Shown: positions 8,301-21,000 of the stretch, piece after piece
How the letters are laid out: every line of letters begins with the position of its first letter
How positions within the stretch are numbered: position 1 is the stretch's first letter
NCBI GenBank assembly: GCA_013298695.1
Contig: JAAFIS010000005.1
Coordinates: 1-64,000 of the forward strand
Length of the DNA: 64,000 nt
Reading direction: 5' to 3'
From: Betaproteobacteria bacterium
GTDB lineage: Bacteria; Pseudomonadota; Gammaproteobacteria; Burkholderiales; Casimicrobiaceae
Notes under the pieces: generated by a model
What the model saw: the letters and a program-made list of their open reading frames with translations, nothing else
Told to the model about the DNA's origin: nothing
The model's database searches: none
Made by a program: the position numbers and the translations under genes

Positions 8301-9773
8301 TTACGCGCCTTGCGTTGCGCTCTTCCTGGCGCGCAGATCAATTCGGTTGTCACCGCGCACTAGGTTGAACACGACAAATCGATTGGCGTCTCGGATCGCG
8401 TTGCGCACATCTTGCGGCGAATTCACATAGCGGCCATTAACGCCCAACAACACGTCGTTTTCGCGAAGCCCGATCTGAAACGCTTCGCTGTCTTTTTCGA
8501 CATCGAGAACGTAGACCCCGCGGCCATTGAGCTCTTTTGGAATGCTTGCGAGCTGAGTGCCGGGCAGCTCATTTACTTTTTCGGGCCGCAATCCTTGTGC
8601 CCGCGCAGGTGTTTCCACGTTCACGCGAACATTTCGCGAGCGGCCTTCGCGGGTAACCGCAAGATCGAGCGCCTGCCCGATCGGCGTCAGTGCTTGCTGA
8701 TTGCGCAGATCGTAACCAGTCCGGACTGGGCGACCATTTACCGCCGTAACAACGTCGCCTTTTTTGAGTCCTGCTTTATCGGCTGGGCTGCCGCCGATTA
8801 CCGTATTGATAACCGCGCCCTCAATGCTCGCGAGCTTGTTTTCTTTCGCGATGTCTTGGTTCACTTCGCCTACTGCCGCGATGCCGATGCCGCCGCGTTT
8901 GACCTCGCCAAACCGGGAGAGTTGATCCATGACGCGCATCGCCATGTTGGTGGGCACCGCGAAGCCGATCCCAACGTTGCCTCCCGCTGGGCCAATGATC
9001 GCGGTGTTGATACCGATCAATTCGCCGCGAAGATTGATGAGTGCGCCGCCTGAGTTTCCGGGGTTGATCGAAGCATCGGTTTGGATAAAGTCTTCATAAC
9101 CCTCGATGTTTAAGCCAGCGCGTCCCAGTGCAGAGACGATGCCGCTCGTAACCGTCTGCCCCACACCGAAGGGGTTGCCAATCGCGAGCACGTAGTCTCC
9201 GACCTGGAGAGCGTCAGATTCGCCGATTTTTACTGCGGTGAGCCGCTCGGTCGGTATCTGCAGCAGCGCGATATCGGTAGCGGGATCAGAGCCCACAAGT
9301 TTTGCCGTGAACTCGCGCCGATCTCGCAGCGTAACCACAATTTTGGTCGCGCCTTTGATCACGTGATGATTGGTGAGGATGTAGCCCTTTGCCGAATCAA
9401 CAATCACCCCGGATCCCGAAGCTTGTGCCTCGCGCTGCTGCGGCCGCGATTGTGACTCCGGTACGCCGAAGAAACGGCGGAAAAATGGGTCGACAAACAT
9501 CGGGTTGTCGTTTTCAGCAGCGCGCGTGAGCGTAGAAATGTTGACCACGCCGGCGGCGGTTTGGCTCACCACAGGCGCGAGCGAAGGCATGTTGCCGTTG
9601 ATCAGCGGCGTTGATTGACGCGGGGCGGCCAATTGCGCCGCTGCCGCCGGTTGCGCTGGGGTGGGCGGCAAGGTGTTGTTGGCTTGGATGGGCGGTTGAG
9701 CGTCGCTGCAGGAAGCGATTCCAAGCGCCGCCAGTATGAGCGTGAGCGATTTGGAAATACGTGCGATTGACAT
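8301..9773 (-). CDS. Deg/HtrA-family serine protease, predicted lipoprotein
   Basis: This is a periplasmic Do-like protease of 490 residues for envelope quality control. The N-terminal signal ends in the lipobox I-A-S-C, with lipidated Cys22. A proline/alanine-rich linker follows (residues 25-60). The trypsin-like domain shows H137 (TNHHVI), D167 (TDIALL) and S241 (GNSGG). Two PDZ domains follow (about 280-370 and 395-480). The order protease-PDZ-PDZ matches DegP/DegQ/MucD. A lipid anchor is less usual in this family and would hold it at a membrane. It stands alone, 120 bases downstream of proB. Confidence 0.9.
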   Translation of the reverse strand: MSIARISKSLTLILAALGIASCSDAQPPIQANNTLPPTPAQPAAAAQLAAPRQSTPLINGNMPSLAPVVSQTAAGVVNISTLTRAAENDNPMFVDPFFRRFFGVPESQSRPQQREAQASGSGVIVDSAKGYILTNHHVIKGATKIVVTLRDRREFTAKLVGSDPATDIALLQIPTERLTAVKIGESDALQVGDYVLAIGNPFGVGQTVTSGIVSALGRAGLNIEGYEDFIQTDASINPGNSGGALINLRGELIGINTAIIGPAGGNVGIGFAVPTNMAMRVMDQLSRFGEVKRGGIGIAAVGEVNQDIAKENKLASIEGAVINTVIGGSPADKAGLKKGDVVTAVNGRPVRTGYDLRNQQALTPIGQALDLAVTREGRSRNVRVNVETPARAQGLRPEKVNELPGTQLASIPKELNGRGVYVLDVEKDSEAFQIGLRENDVLLGVNGRYVNSPQDVRNAIRDANRFVVFNLVRGDNRIDLRARKSATQGA

Positions 9774-9893
9774 AGCTCTTCGATCCCTTATTCAGGTGCA
9801 ATGACGTGGCTGTAAGAGTAGGGGCGTCGCGCAAAGTTTCAAGTGCGCGCGGTACAGCGTAGCTTCTAGGCACCGAGGCAGGCGGCGCATCGG

Positions 9894-13716
<3,823 letters not shown>

Positions 13717-13826
13717 GGAATCGTTTTCGCTAAGCGCCAAGCGCGTCGCGTAAAGCATAGCGAGCGCTGAGCAAACACAGTCGCGGCAGTACGAAACAGC
13801 AAATGCGGTTTGCGCTCGCCATAAAC

Positions 13827-13853
13827 AAAAAAAGGCAGCGGGTGCTGCCTTTT
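13827..13853 (-). terminator. Rho-independent terminator of rpmE2
   Basis: Read on the minus strand, the stem GGCAGC pairs with GCTGCC around an ACCC loop (stem arms 13844-13849 and 13834-13839) and is followed by seven T residues. It lies 20 bases after the rpmE2 stop. Confidence 0.9.
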
Positions 13854-13872
13854 CTCGTTTGCGCAGGAAGGC

Positions 13873-14127
13873 TTAGGCCGCCTTCTTCGCGTATTTCTTG
13901 TTGAAGCGTTCAACGCGACCTGCAGTGTCCAGGATACGCTGTTGTTTGCCCGTGTAGAACGGATGCGACGCTGACGAAATCTCAAGCACCACGAGTGGAT
14001 ACTCCTTGCCGTCGTCCATTTTGATCGTGCGGCTGGTGTTCAAGGAAGAACGCGTGATCCATTTGACGTTCGCTGCGGTGTCGTGAAAAACGACGTCGCG
14101 GTAGTTGGGGTGAATGCCTTCTTTCAT
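13873..14127 (-). CDS. rpmE2: 50S ribosomal protein bL31, type B (zinc-free)
   Basis: The 84 residues begin [16 protein letters not shown] and contain [12 protein letters not shown] and RVERFNKKY, the type B L31 pattern. The CxxC zinc motif of type A L31 is absent; this C- form can replace the zinc form when zinc is scarce. It is a single gene with its own terminator. The upstream 100 bases hold no Zur-like box that I can be sure of. Confidence 0.95.
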   Translation of the reverse strand: MKEGIHPNYRDVVFHDTAANVKWITRSSLNTSRTIKMDDGKEYPLVVLEISSASHPFYTGKQQRILDTAGRVERFNKKYAKKAA

Positions 14128-14387
14128 AGCCTATCCTTTTCGTGGTGAGCGCTGCACGGGGCCCCGTAGTCGATTCAAGTAAAAAATCGGCACTCTCGCG
14201 GGATACGTGAAGCTGTTGGTCAACTGCGCCGCGATGATTTCGCGAGATGTGCAGCTGCTTGCGGTAACCCTTAATTATGCCCTAAAACACAACTCAATAC
14301 GCCGGTCAGGCTGCTCGAATTACGTAGAGCCAGCGCTCAAGGCGGCAGCAACAAGCCCTTTCACGATATTTAGCATCCTCGGTAAAA

Positions 14388-14471
14388 CGACTATTTCATT
14401 GGGCGATTACGGGATATTGTATATTTTTCGGCTACTGAAGTAAATCCAGTTGTAGCCCAATTAAATCGTTT
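14388..14471. repeat. Two-palindrome intergenic element, copy 3
   Basis: The first unit is degenerate and ends in CATTGGGC (14388-14404). The second is GCCCAATTAAATCGTTT (14455-14471). The right ends are 67 bp apart. It lies in the 596-bp gap between the divergent rpmE2 and htpX genes (14128-14723). The gap is AT-rich around the element and otherwise shows no clear gene. Confidence 0.5.
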
Positions 14472-14723
14472 CTAAATCAAGATAGCTGTTGAACAACTTT
14501 ACGCGTTTTTTAGTGTTTTCGGGTTTCCGCCGCTAATCAATATTTGAAACTCGCGGTATCGTTCATACATTAGATGAACTCGGCCAGATTGCAATCGGCT
14601 GGAATGGACCATGTTCTGGAAGAAACTTCCTTCCCAGGGTCACCGAACCAAACCGACGGTCAACTAATCGAACGCGTTGCTCACAATCACAACAGTTTTG
14701 ACGTCACGGAGACAGTCACACTT

Positions 14724-15590
14724 ATGAAACGAATAGTCCTCTTCCTCGCTACCAACTTAGCGGTCGTGCTGGTGCTCGGCATCGTCGCAAATATCCTCGG
14801 ACTCAACCGATTCCTCACCGCTAACGGGCTCAACCTAACCGCTTTGCTTGGCTTCGCGCTGGTGATGGGTTTTGGCGGTGCGATTATTTCGCTGCTAATG
14901 AGTAAGCCCATCGCTAAATGGAGCTCAGGTGTTCAGGTGATTAACGACTCAACCGACCCGACGCACGCATGGATCGTCAATACGGTGAAGCGTTTTGCTG
15001 ATAAAGCACAAATTGGAATGCCTGAGGTCGGTCTCTACGAAGGCGAACCGAACGCGTTTGCTACGGGTGCGTTCAAAAACTCAGCCCTCGTTGCTGTGTC
15101 GACGGGATTGCTGCAATCGATGACCCGAGAAGAAGTCGAAGCGGTAATTGGGCACGAAGTTGCCCACGTCGCCAACGGTGATATGGTGACGATGACTTTG
15201 ATCCAAGGCGTGATGAACACGTTCGTGATTTTCATTTCACGCATCGTGGGCTACTTCGTTGATAAAGTTGTTTTGCGCAACCAAAGCGACGGTCCGGGTA
15301 TTGGCTATTACGCAACGACCATCATCATGGATTTGCTGCTCGGCGTGCTTGCTGCGATTATCGTGGCTTGGTTTTCGCGGCAGCGAGAATTCCGTGCGGA
15401 TGCGGGCGCGGCTGAACTCATGGGCAATAAACAGCCGATGATCAACGCGCTGGCTCGGCTGGGCGGTTTAACCCCTGGCGAGCTTCCCCAGAGCGTAAAA
15501 GCAATGGGTATCGGCGGCAAAATGGGTTCGTTGTTTTCTACGCACCCACCCATGGAGCAGCGGATTCAGGCGCTTCGCGACGCCGCCTAG
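14724..15590 (+). CDS. htpX: Membrane zinc metalloprotease HtpX
   Basis: HtpX is an inner-membrane M48 protease that degrades damaged membrane proteins together with FtsH. The 288 residues have two N-terminal membrane helices (4-26 and 38-58), the zinc motif HEVAH (144-148) followed by NGD, two more hydrophobic segments, and the third-ligand region [14 protein letters not shown]. The C-terminus [14 protein letters not shown] is the family hallmark. I placed the start at ATG 14724, with GGAG just upstream, because the usual N-terminus is MKRIVLF; the longer frame from 14574 is not supported. A strong terminator follows. Confidence 0.95.
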   Translation: MKRIVLFLATNLAVVLVLGIVANILGLNRFLTANGLNLTALLGFALVMGFGGAIISLLMSKPIAKWSSGVQVINDSTDPTHAWIVNTVKRFADKAQIGMPEVGLYEGEPNAFATGAFKNSALVAVSTGLLQSMTREEVEAVIGHEVAHVANGDMVTMTLIQGVMNTFVIFISRIVGYFVDKVVLRNQSDGPGIGYYATTIIMDLLLGVLAAIIVAWFSRQREFRADAGAAELMGNKQPMINALARLGGLTPGELPQSVKAMGIGGKMGSLFSTHPPMEQRIQALRDAA

Positions 15591-15608
15591 GTCTCCGCCC
15601 TCTGGCTT

Positions 15609-15636
15609 AAAAAAGGGAGCTTGTGCTCCCTTTTTT
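15609..15636 (+). terminator. Rho-independent terminator of htpX
   Basis: The stem GGGAGC/GCTCCC (15615-15620 and 15625-15630) has a TTGT loop and is flanked by an A tract and a T tract of six. Confidence 0.9.
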
Positions 15637-15739
15637 GTTTTGAAGATGATGGACCCCGCCGCGGGTTCGCGCGTTTGCTCGCGCGCCGCGCTCGCTAATC
15701 GCCTGCGATAATCGCGGTACTTTATTCGTTGCTTTCGTT

Positions 15740-17773
15740 ATGCATTTCTACGCGGTTGTCGCGCTCTCAGCGTTCTTATTGTTTCTGGTTCAACCGCTCA
15801 TCGCAAAGCAAATCCTGCCGTGGTTTGGCGGCTCCTCCGCAGTTTGGACAACGTGCATGTTGTTCTTCCAGGCTGCGCTGCTGCTCGGGTACGCATATGC
15901 CGACGCAACGCCGCGCGCGCTCGGGCCGAAGCGACAGCCGATCGCACATATCGTGCTCGCGCTTCTCTGTTTGCTCGTGCTGCCCATCCTCGCGCCCGAG
16001 TCGCTCAAACCGTTTGGCACCGAAGAGCCCATCTCGCGTATTTTGATGCTGCTTGCGGTCACCATTGGTTTGCCGTATTTGTTGCTTTCGACGACGAGCC
16101 CGCTGATTCAAAGCTATTTCGCGCGGCTTAAACCTGGGCGAGATCCGTATCGCTTGTTTGCGCTTTCAAACGCGGCGTCTCTACTTGCACTCGTTGCTTA
16201 TCCGCTGGTCATCGAGCCATTTGTGGGGACGCGGCAACAGGCGATCGGCTGGTCGATTGCCTTCGCGCTTTACGTGTTGTTGCTCGTTACGCTCGCATGG
16301 CGAGTTTCACGCTCAGATGGTTCTAAGCCCAATGAAATTGGCGTTAGCGACGAAGTGCTGAGTAAGCCTACGGCATCGCTGCAATGGCGCTGGATTGCGC
16401 TTTCTGCTACTGGCTCGATGCTGCTGCTTTCGGTGTCGAACCACATCACGCAAAACGTCGCGTCGGTGCCGCTGCTATGGGTGTTGCCGCTGGTGCTCTA
16501 TTTGTTGACCTTCATTCTGACGTTTGATGGCAGCGGTTGGTACAAACCGCAATACTACGTTGGCCCGTTTTTCATCGCAGTGATTGCGATGAGTTTCTTG
16601 CTGGTGGACAAAACCTATCAGTTCGACTTGGTGGTGCAAACCTCGGTGTTCTGCGTGGGTTTATTCGTCGTGTGCATGGTGTGCCATGGTGAATTGGTTT
16701 TGGCCAAACCTGCGCCCGCGCTGCTGACGCGGTTTTATTTGTTAATTTCAGTGGGCGGCGCACTGGGTGCGCTAGTGGTCAGCGTTGTCGCGCCGCTTGC
16801 GTTTCCCACTTTCCTTGAAACGCCGATTGCGTTGTTCGTTGCAGCGGCTCTGTTTGTTCCCGTTGCAGCGGGCACTCAACCGGTTTTGAAGTGGGTGGCG
16901 GTCGCTTTGGCGATCGGGGTTGCCGCGACCGGGGCCTATTTCTGGAAACTTGAACACAACAATTCGTTGGAAGTTTCCCGTAATTTTTATGGTGTGATGA
17001 AAATCAAATCCTACGATGATCCGGGCACCGAGAATCACCTCGTGCGCATGGTGCACGGTGCGATTCTTCACGGCGAACAATATACGTTTCCAACCTGGCG
17101 AAAAGAGCCCACAACGTATTACACGCCGACCTCTGGATTTGGACGCGCGGTAAATCAAAAACGCATCGAAGCGCCGCGAACGGCTGCAGGCATTCGCATC
17201 GGCATGATTGGGCTCGGTGTGGGTACCGTCGCCGCGTATTGCCGCGATGTTGATACGTGTCGCATCTATGAAATCAACGCCGAAGTGGAGCGGCTTGCCC
17301 GCACACATTTCACCTATCTCAGCGACAGCAAATCCAAGCTAGATGTAATCATCGGCGACGCACGTCTCTCGCTCGAGCGTGAAGCGAGCAATCAGTTCAA
17401 CGTGCTCGCCGTTGATGCGTTTTCCGGCGACTCCATACCGATGCATCTGATTACGGACGACGCAGTTCGAGTGTTCATGGCACAGCTCGCAGGCAACGGC
17501 ATCCTCGCCTATCACGTGTCGAATCGATTCTTGAACTTGCCGCCCGTGCTCGCCGAGATTTCCGCGAAATTAGGCTTGGCTGGCGTCGTTGTCGAGGACC
17601 CTTCGCAGGCAAACAATGCGCTGCATTCAACGAGCACCTGGGTATTGCTAGCAAAAGATGCCGAGGCGCTGAAAGGGATTGAAGCGTCGAAGCCGCTGGA
17701 GCGAATTTCCGGGACTCCGCTATGGTCCGATGACTTCAACAATCTGCTGTCTGTTATCAAGTGGCAGCATTAG
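15740..17773 (+). CDS. Fused multi-TM/spermidine synthase-like protein
   Basis: The protein has 677 residues. The first 415 or so hold ten or more hydrophobic segments, beginning FYAVVALSAFLLFLVQPLIA, with SSAVWTTCMLFFQA and LLSTTSPLIQSYFA typical of this class. The last 250 form a soluble spermidine synthase-like Rossmann fold, with IGMIGLGVGTVAAY (SAM-binding glycine loop), YEINAEV (acidic residue after strand 2) and DVIIGDARLSLE, then VLAVDAFSGDSIP. Such fusions are widespread, but few have been tested; some relatives make polyamines or act in membrane processes. The function here is unknown. It stands alone. Confidence 0.85.
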   Translation: MHFYAVVALSAFLLFLVQPLIAKQILPWFGGSSAVWTTCMLFFQAALLLGYAYADATPRALGPKRQPIAHIVLALLCLLVLPILAPESLKPFGTEEPISRILMLLAVTIGLPYLLLSTTSPLIQSYFARLKPGRDPYRLFALSNAASLLALVAYPLVIEPFVGTRQQAIGWSIAFALYVLLLVTLAWRVSRSDGSKPNEIGVSDEVLSKPTASLQWRWIALSATGSMLLLSVSNHITQNVASVPLLWVLPLVLYLLTFILTFDGSGWYKPQYYVGPFFIAVIAMSFLLVDKTYQFDLVVQTSVFCVGLFVVCMVCHGELVLAKPAPALLTRFYLLISVGGALGALVVSVVAPLAFPTFLETPIALFVAAALFVPVAAGTQPVLKWVAVALAIGVAATGAYFWKLEHNNSLEVSRNFYGVMKIKSYDDPGTENHLVRMVHGAILHGEQYTFPTWRKEPTTYYTPTSGFGRAVNQKRIEAPRTAAGIRIGMIGLGVGTVAAYCRDVDTCRIYEINAEVERLARTHFTYLSDSKSKLDVIIGDARLSLEREASNQFNVLAVDAFSGDSIPMHLITDDAVRVFMAQLAGNGILAYHVSNRFLNLPPVLAEISAKLGLAGVVVEDPSQANNALHSTSTWVLLAKDAEALKGIEASKPLERISGTPLWSDDFNNLLSVIKWQH

Positions 17774-17836
17774 CTAAGCGACTTTTCTGAGTCTTAGCTA
17801 CACTCACAATTGTTAAATTTTTGGAGATTGACGATC

Positions 17837-18079
17837 ATGAAATTTGCTCTAGCTATTTCTTCACTAACTATCGCTGTCGCGCTCGGAGGATGTGCTGCCG
17901 CGCCGCAGACAGCGACCGCTGACGCCCAGCGCACAGCAGCCAACAACGAACGCTGCAACGTAACCGGAAGCAATCTGCCGCGCAAAGATTGTCGCGGTGA
18001 TGTCAGTGTGTTGCCACCATCTGCGACCGAAAAGTTGCTCGTTCAGCCACCGGGTCAGATTGACGGCGTACGTCGGTAG
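17837..18079 (+). CDS. Small predicted lipoprotein
   Basis: This 80-residue protein begins MKFALAISSLTIAVALGGC, a lipoprotein signal with lipobox L-G-G-C and lipidated Cys19. The mature part is short, hydrophilic and has two more cysteines (ERCNVTGSNLPRKDC), possibly a disulfide. GGAG lies ten bases before ATG 17837. I do not recognise a family beyond 'small lipoprotein'. It is in a single-gene setting between the spermidine synthase-like gene and trhO. Confidence 0.75.
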   Translation: MKFALAISSLTIAVALGGCAAAPQTATADAQRTAANNERCNVTGSNLPRKDCRGDVSVLPPSATEKLLVQPPGQIDGVRR

Positions 18080-18199
18080 TCAAAAAGCGCTAGTCCCGCG
18101 CGTGATCCGTCACTTCAAGGCCTGTATGCGCGCGGCTTTTCTGAACGTCCCGCCAGCGCCGTTTGCGCAGCAGCCTGGCGTGCTGTCCTTAGCGTCCGC

Positions 18200-18922
18200 C
18201 TAGCGCGCGGTCGGCGCGAGCCCTGGATCAACGGCTGCGCGTTCGTCAAATACAAAACAATCACCGTCGAAATGATCACGTCCAACTTGCTCGAAATAGC
18301 GCAGGATGCCGCCTTCGAGTTGATAGACGTTTTCAACGCCTAATGAGTGCAAGTACGGCGCCGCTTTTTCGCAGCGAATGCCGCCCGTGCAGAAACTCAC
18401 CACGGTCTTGTTCTTGATTTCATCGACACGCTGTTTAGCAACTTCACCAAACTCGGTGAAGTTTTTGTTTCCCCAAAAAAGCGCACCCTGAAATGTTCCG
18501 GTGTCCACTTCGACATCGTTTCGGGTATCGAGCAATACGACGTCATCGCCTCGATCAAGCCGCGCCTTGAGTTCAGCAGCGGATATGAACGGCGCAGGCG
18601 TTTGCGCGGGGTTCACCTGCGGCTGGCGGAAGGTGACGATCTCGTCTTTCAACTTGATCTTCATCTTGTGGAACGGCCAGTCGTCGCTCCAGCTTTCCTT
18701 GATGTCGAGTTCGGCAAAACGTGAGTCATCATCAAGGATGGCGAGGAACGTGCGGACCGTTGTCTCGGGGCCCGCCAAAAACAAATTGATGCCTTCATGT
18801 GCGAGCAAAATCGTGCCTCTCACACCGAGCGCAAGCGCGTGGGGGAGCAGGCGATCGCGAATCGCAGCAGGATCGTTCAAATGAACAAATCGGTAAGCGG
18901 CAATATTTAGAATCTTCGACAT
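18200..18922 (-). CDS. trhO: tRNA uridine(34) hydroxylase TrhO (rhodanese domain)
   Basis: TrhO (YceA) makes 5-hydroxyuridine at tRNA position 34 using oxygen. The 240 residues have the N-terminal UPF0176 domain (ILNIAAYRFVHL, then GTILLAHEGINLFLAG) and a rhodanese domain with LLDTRNDVEVDTGTF and the cysteine loop FCTGGIRCEKA, followed by LEGGILRYFE. The usual proteobacterial protein is longer (about 250-350 residues); this one lacks the cysteine-rich C-terminal extension seen in E. coli. It is a single gene, divergent from the membrane-anchored protein at 18991. Confidence 0.93.
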   Translation of the reverse strand: MSKILNIAAYRFVHLNDPAAIRDRLLPHALALGVRGTILLAHEGINLFLAGPETTVRTFLAILDDDSRFAELDIKESWSDDWPFHKMKIKLKDEIVTFRQPQVNPAQTPAPFISAAELKARLDRGDDVVLLDTRNDVEVDTGTFQGALFWGNKNFTEFGEVAKQRVDEIKNKTVVSFCTGGIRCEKAAPYLHSLGVENVYQLEGGILRYFEQVGRDHFDGDCFVFDERAAVDPGLAPTAR

Positions 18923-18990
18923 ATCGCAATTTTAACGGCGCGGTACACTCCTCCGCCGTTGTCGATGCGACCACCCATCTTGGAATTGCG

Positions 18991-19668
18991 ATGCGCCCGA
19001 ACTTTACCTTTGGACCTCTCGACTCCGTCAGCCAGTACCTTTTGTATTTGTCGATCGTGGTGCTTGGCGTTATCCTGCCGTTCCTGCTTCAGAAGTGGCA
19101 TGAGCGACGCCGCAACGCGGAGCTAGCCGCACAAACGTGCGCCGCTTTGCGCAGCGAAATAGAAGCAAATCGCAAGCGCGCAAATAAATCTCTGACAATG
19201 CTGCGTGGTTTCAAGGAGTTACTCGTTGAAGAAAAGTTGTTTCTTGACGAGCACTGGAGACGGGTTATTGCCGATGACGCTGCAGGTTTATCGACTTCGT
19301 CGCCGAACATCGTGCATCGAGAAACCACTGCGATGGTGAGCTATCCGGTGATGCAAACGACCGCATGGGAAGTTGCGCGCCACGCCGACGCGCTACGACT
19401 GTTGCCTCGTGAAACGCTCACCGCGTTGACGCTACTCTATCGCGGGCATACCGCGTATGACGAGGCGCGCAGTATGGCGCTCGCGATAAGCGTGCGCTCA
19501 AACGCAATGGATCTACCTATAGATTTGTCGGCCCGTTGTGCGCTTGAGTCGCGTATGGAACTGATCGCGCATCTTCTATCCTCGAACGAGTTCCTTTGCA
19601 ATTCACTGGAGCAACTCGATCAGCTTTTCGAGGAAGGCCTTAAATCGCTTGCGCCTGCACGCACGTGA
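18991..19668 (+). CDS. Uncharacterised protein with one N-terminal TM helix
   Basis: I do not recognise the family. The 225 residues have one membrane helix near the N-terminus (about 14-34, SQYLLYLSIVVLGVILPFLL), followed by a basic stop-transfer stretch KWHERRRN and a helical cytoplasmic part. The layout (short head, helix, charged helices) resembles small membrane-anchored proteins found as singletons in many proteobacteria. I used ATG 18991; upstream in-frame codons would run into the trhO promoter region. It is divergent from trhO and just upstream of the KAS III-like gene. Confidence 0.6.
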   Translation: MRPNFTFGPLDSVSQYLLYLSIVVLGVILPFLLQKWHERRRNAELAAQTCAALRSEIEANRKRANKSLTMLRGFKELLVEEKLFLDEHWRRVIADDAAGLSTSSPNIVHRETTAMVSYPVMQTTAWEVARHADALRLLPRETLTALTLLYRGHTAYDEARSMALAISVRSNAMDLPIDLSARCALESRMELIAHLLSSNEFLCNSLEQLDQLFEEGLKSLAPART

Positions 19669-19735
19669 TCGGAAACCGCTTGGAGTAGATAATCTCGCCC
19701 TTTGCTACAGATAACGAAAACAAGGAGGATCGACT

Positions 19736-20872
19736 ATGACCTATGCGGCCATTACTGGGTGGGGAAAATGTATGCCGCCAGCGGTGCTTACAAACGCTGA
19801 CTTGGCTACGTTCCTAGAGACCGACGACGATTGGATTACCACGCGCACCGGGATGAAAGAGCGGCGCATTTCTCACGTGCATGCGGTCGAGATGGCATAC
19901 GTCGCATCAATGCACGCGCTTGCCTGTGCGGGGCTCAAGGCAACGGACATTGACCTTATCGTTTATGGCAGTTGCAGCTTCGATGAGATGGTGCCAAATA
20001 CGGCTTCTGCGCTGCAGTACAAGCTCGGCGCAGACGGCGCCGCCGCGATGGATGTGAACACGGCGTGCACCAGTTTTCTGTATGGTTACTCGACCGCAAA
20101 CGCGATGGTTCGCACCGGTGTCGTAAAGCGCGCCCTGGTCGTTGGTGTTGAACTTATTTCGCGCTATATGGATTGGGATAATCGCGGTTGCGCGGTGCTA
20201 TTCGGCGATGGTTGTGCCGCGATTGTGATTGAAGCGACGGAAGAGAAAACCGGTTTGCTCGCAGAAACTCTGGGCTGCTACGCCGACGCGCGCAGCATTC
20301 TTCGAGTTCGCGGATATGGCGCGACTTATGCGAATGCAAACGTGACCTTCGGCGATATGCTGTGGGATTTTGACGGACCGCAAATTTTCAAAAAAGCGGT
20401 GCAAGGAATGACCGATGCAAGCGCAAAAACGCTGGCGAAGGCCGGTGTAGCCGCCGAGCAGATTGATTTGGTCGTGCCGCATCAAGCGAACTCGCGGATC
20501 ATCGAAGCAGTAGCGAAATATGCGGGGCTTCCGATGGAAAAAGTTCACCTCACCGTGCAGAAATACGGGAATATGAGTGCCGCGACGGTTCCGGTGGCGC
20601 TAGTAGAGGCGCTGGAAGAGGGGCGCATCAAAGCGAACGCAAAACTCTTGATGCCGGCGTTTGGCGCGGGGCTCACGCTGTGTTCGCATTACGTTGAATG
20701 GGGCGAGCGGTTGACGCCGAAAGATGTGAGTAATGTTGAGCTGCCGCCGTGTGAGAAAACCGCGCTCGAACTCGTCGACGAAATTCGCGCAAAGAAAGAT
20801 GTGCGCGGTCGCTCGCTGGCAGGCATTGAGAGCGCGTACTACGTGGATCGCAAACCTTACGCGACGCGATAA
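19736..20872 (+). CDS. 3-oxoacyl-ACP synthase III (FabH)-like enzyme
   Basis: This 378-residue thiolase-fold condensing enzyme has the catalytic triad C111 (DVNTACTSF), H249 (VPHQANSRI) and N279 (YGNMSAAT), as in KAS III. It carries about 45 residues beyond the normal FabH end, after HYVEWGERL. It therefore resembles KAS III-like enzymes that condense or transfer acyl groups outside the main fatty acid pathway. No fatty-acid synthesis genes are adjacent; a P450 converges on it, so a lipid-modification role is possible but not shown. A strong AAGGAGG site precedes ATG 19736. Confidence 0.85.
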   Translation: MTYAAITGWGKCMPPAVLTNADLATFLETDDDWITTRTGMKERRISHVHAVEMAYVASMHALACAGLKATDIDLIVYGSCSFDEMVPNTASALQYKLGADGAAAMDVNTACTSFLYGYSTANAMVRTGVVKRALVVGVELISRYMDWDNRGCAVLFGDGCAAIVIEATEEKTGLLAETLGCYADARSILRVRGYGATYANANVTFGDMLWDFDGPQIFKKAVQGMTDASAKTLAKAGVAAEQIDLVVPHQANSRIIEAVAKYAGLPMEKVHLTVQKYGNMSAATVPVALVEALEEGRIKANAKLLMPAFGAGLTLCSHYVEWGERLTPKDVSNVELPPCEKTALELVDEIRAKKDVRGRSLAGIESAYYVDRKPYATR

Positions 20873-20896
20873 CGCATCACAGCTTCACACTTGATC

Positions 20897-20979
20897 GCCC
20901 AATAAATACGGGCGATTGGATGTTTTCACCTATCTTTCGAAAATAGACATAACCGTTCCATTGCCCAAAATAAATGGGC
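20897..20979. repeat. Two-palindrome intergenic element, copy 4
   Basis: The palindromes are GCCCAATAAATACGGGC (20897-20913) and GCCCAAAATAAATGGGC (20963-20979), exactly 66 bp apart at both ends. Between them is a TTTCGAAAA centre. It lies between the convergent KAS III-like and P450 genes. Confidence 0.75.
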
Positions 20980-21000
20980 GATGCATGATGAAGCTAATGC

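Noticed and set aside
16327-16342. GCCCAATGAAATTGGC inside the spermidine synthase-like gene
   Set aside because: It resembles the intergenic palindromes, but it has no partner at 66 bp and fits the reading frame as a polar loop, so I treat it as chance.
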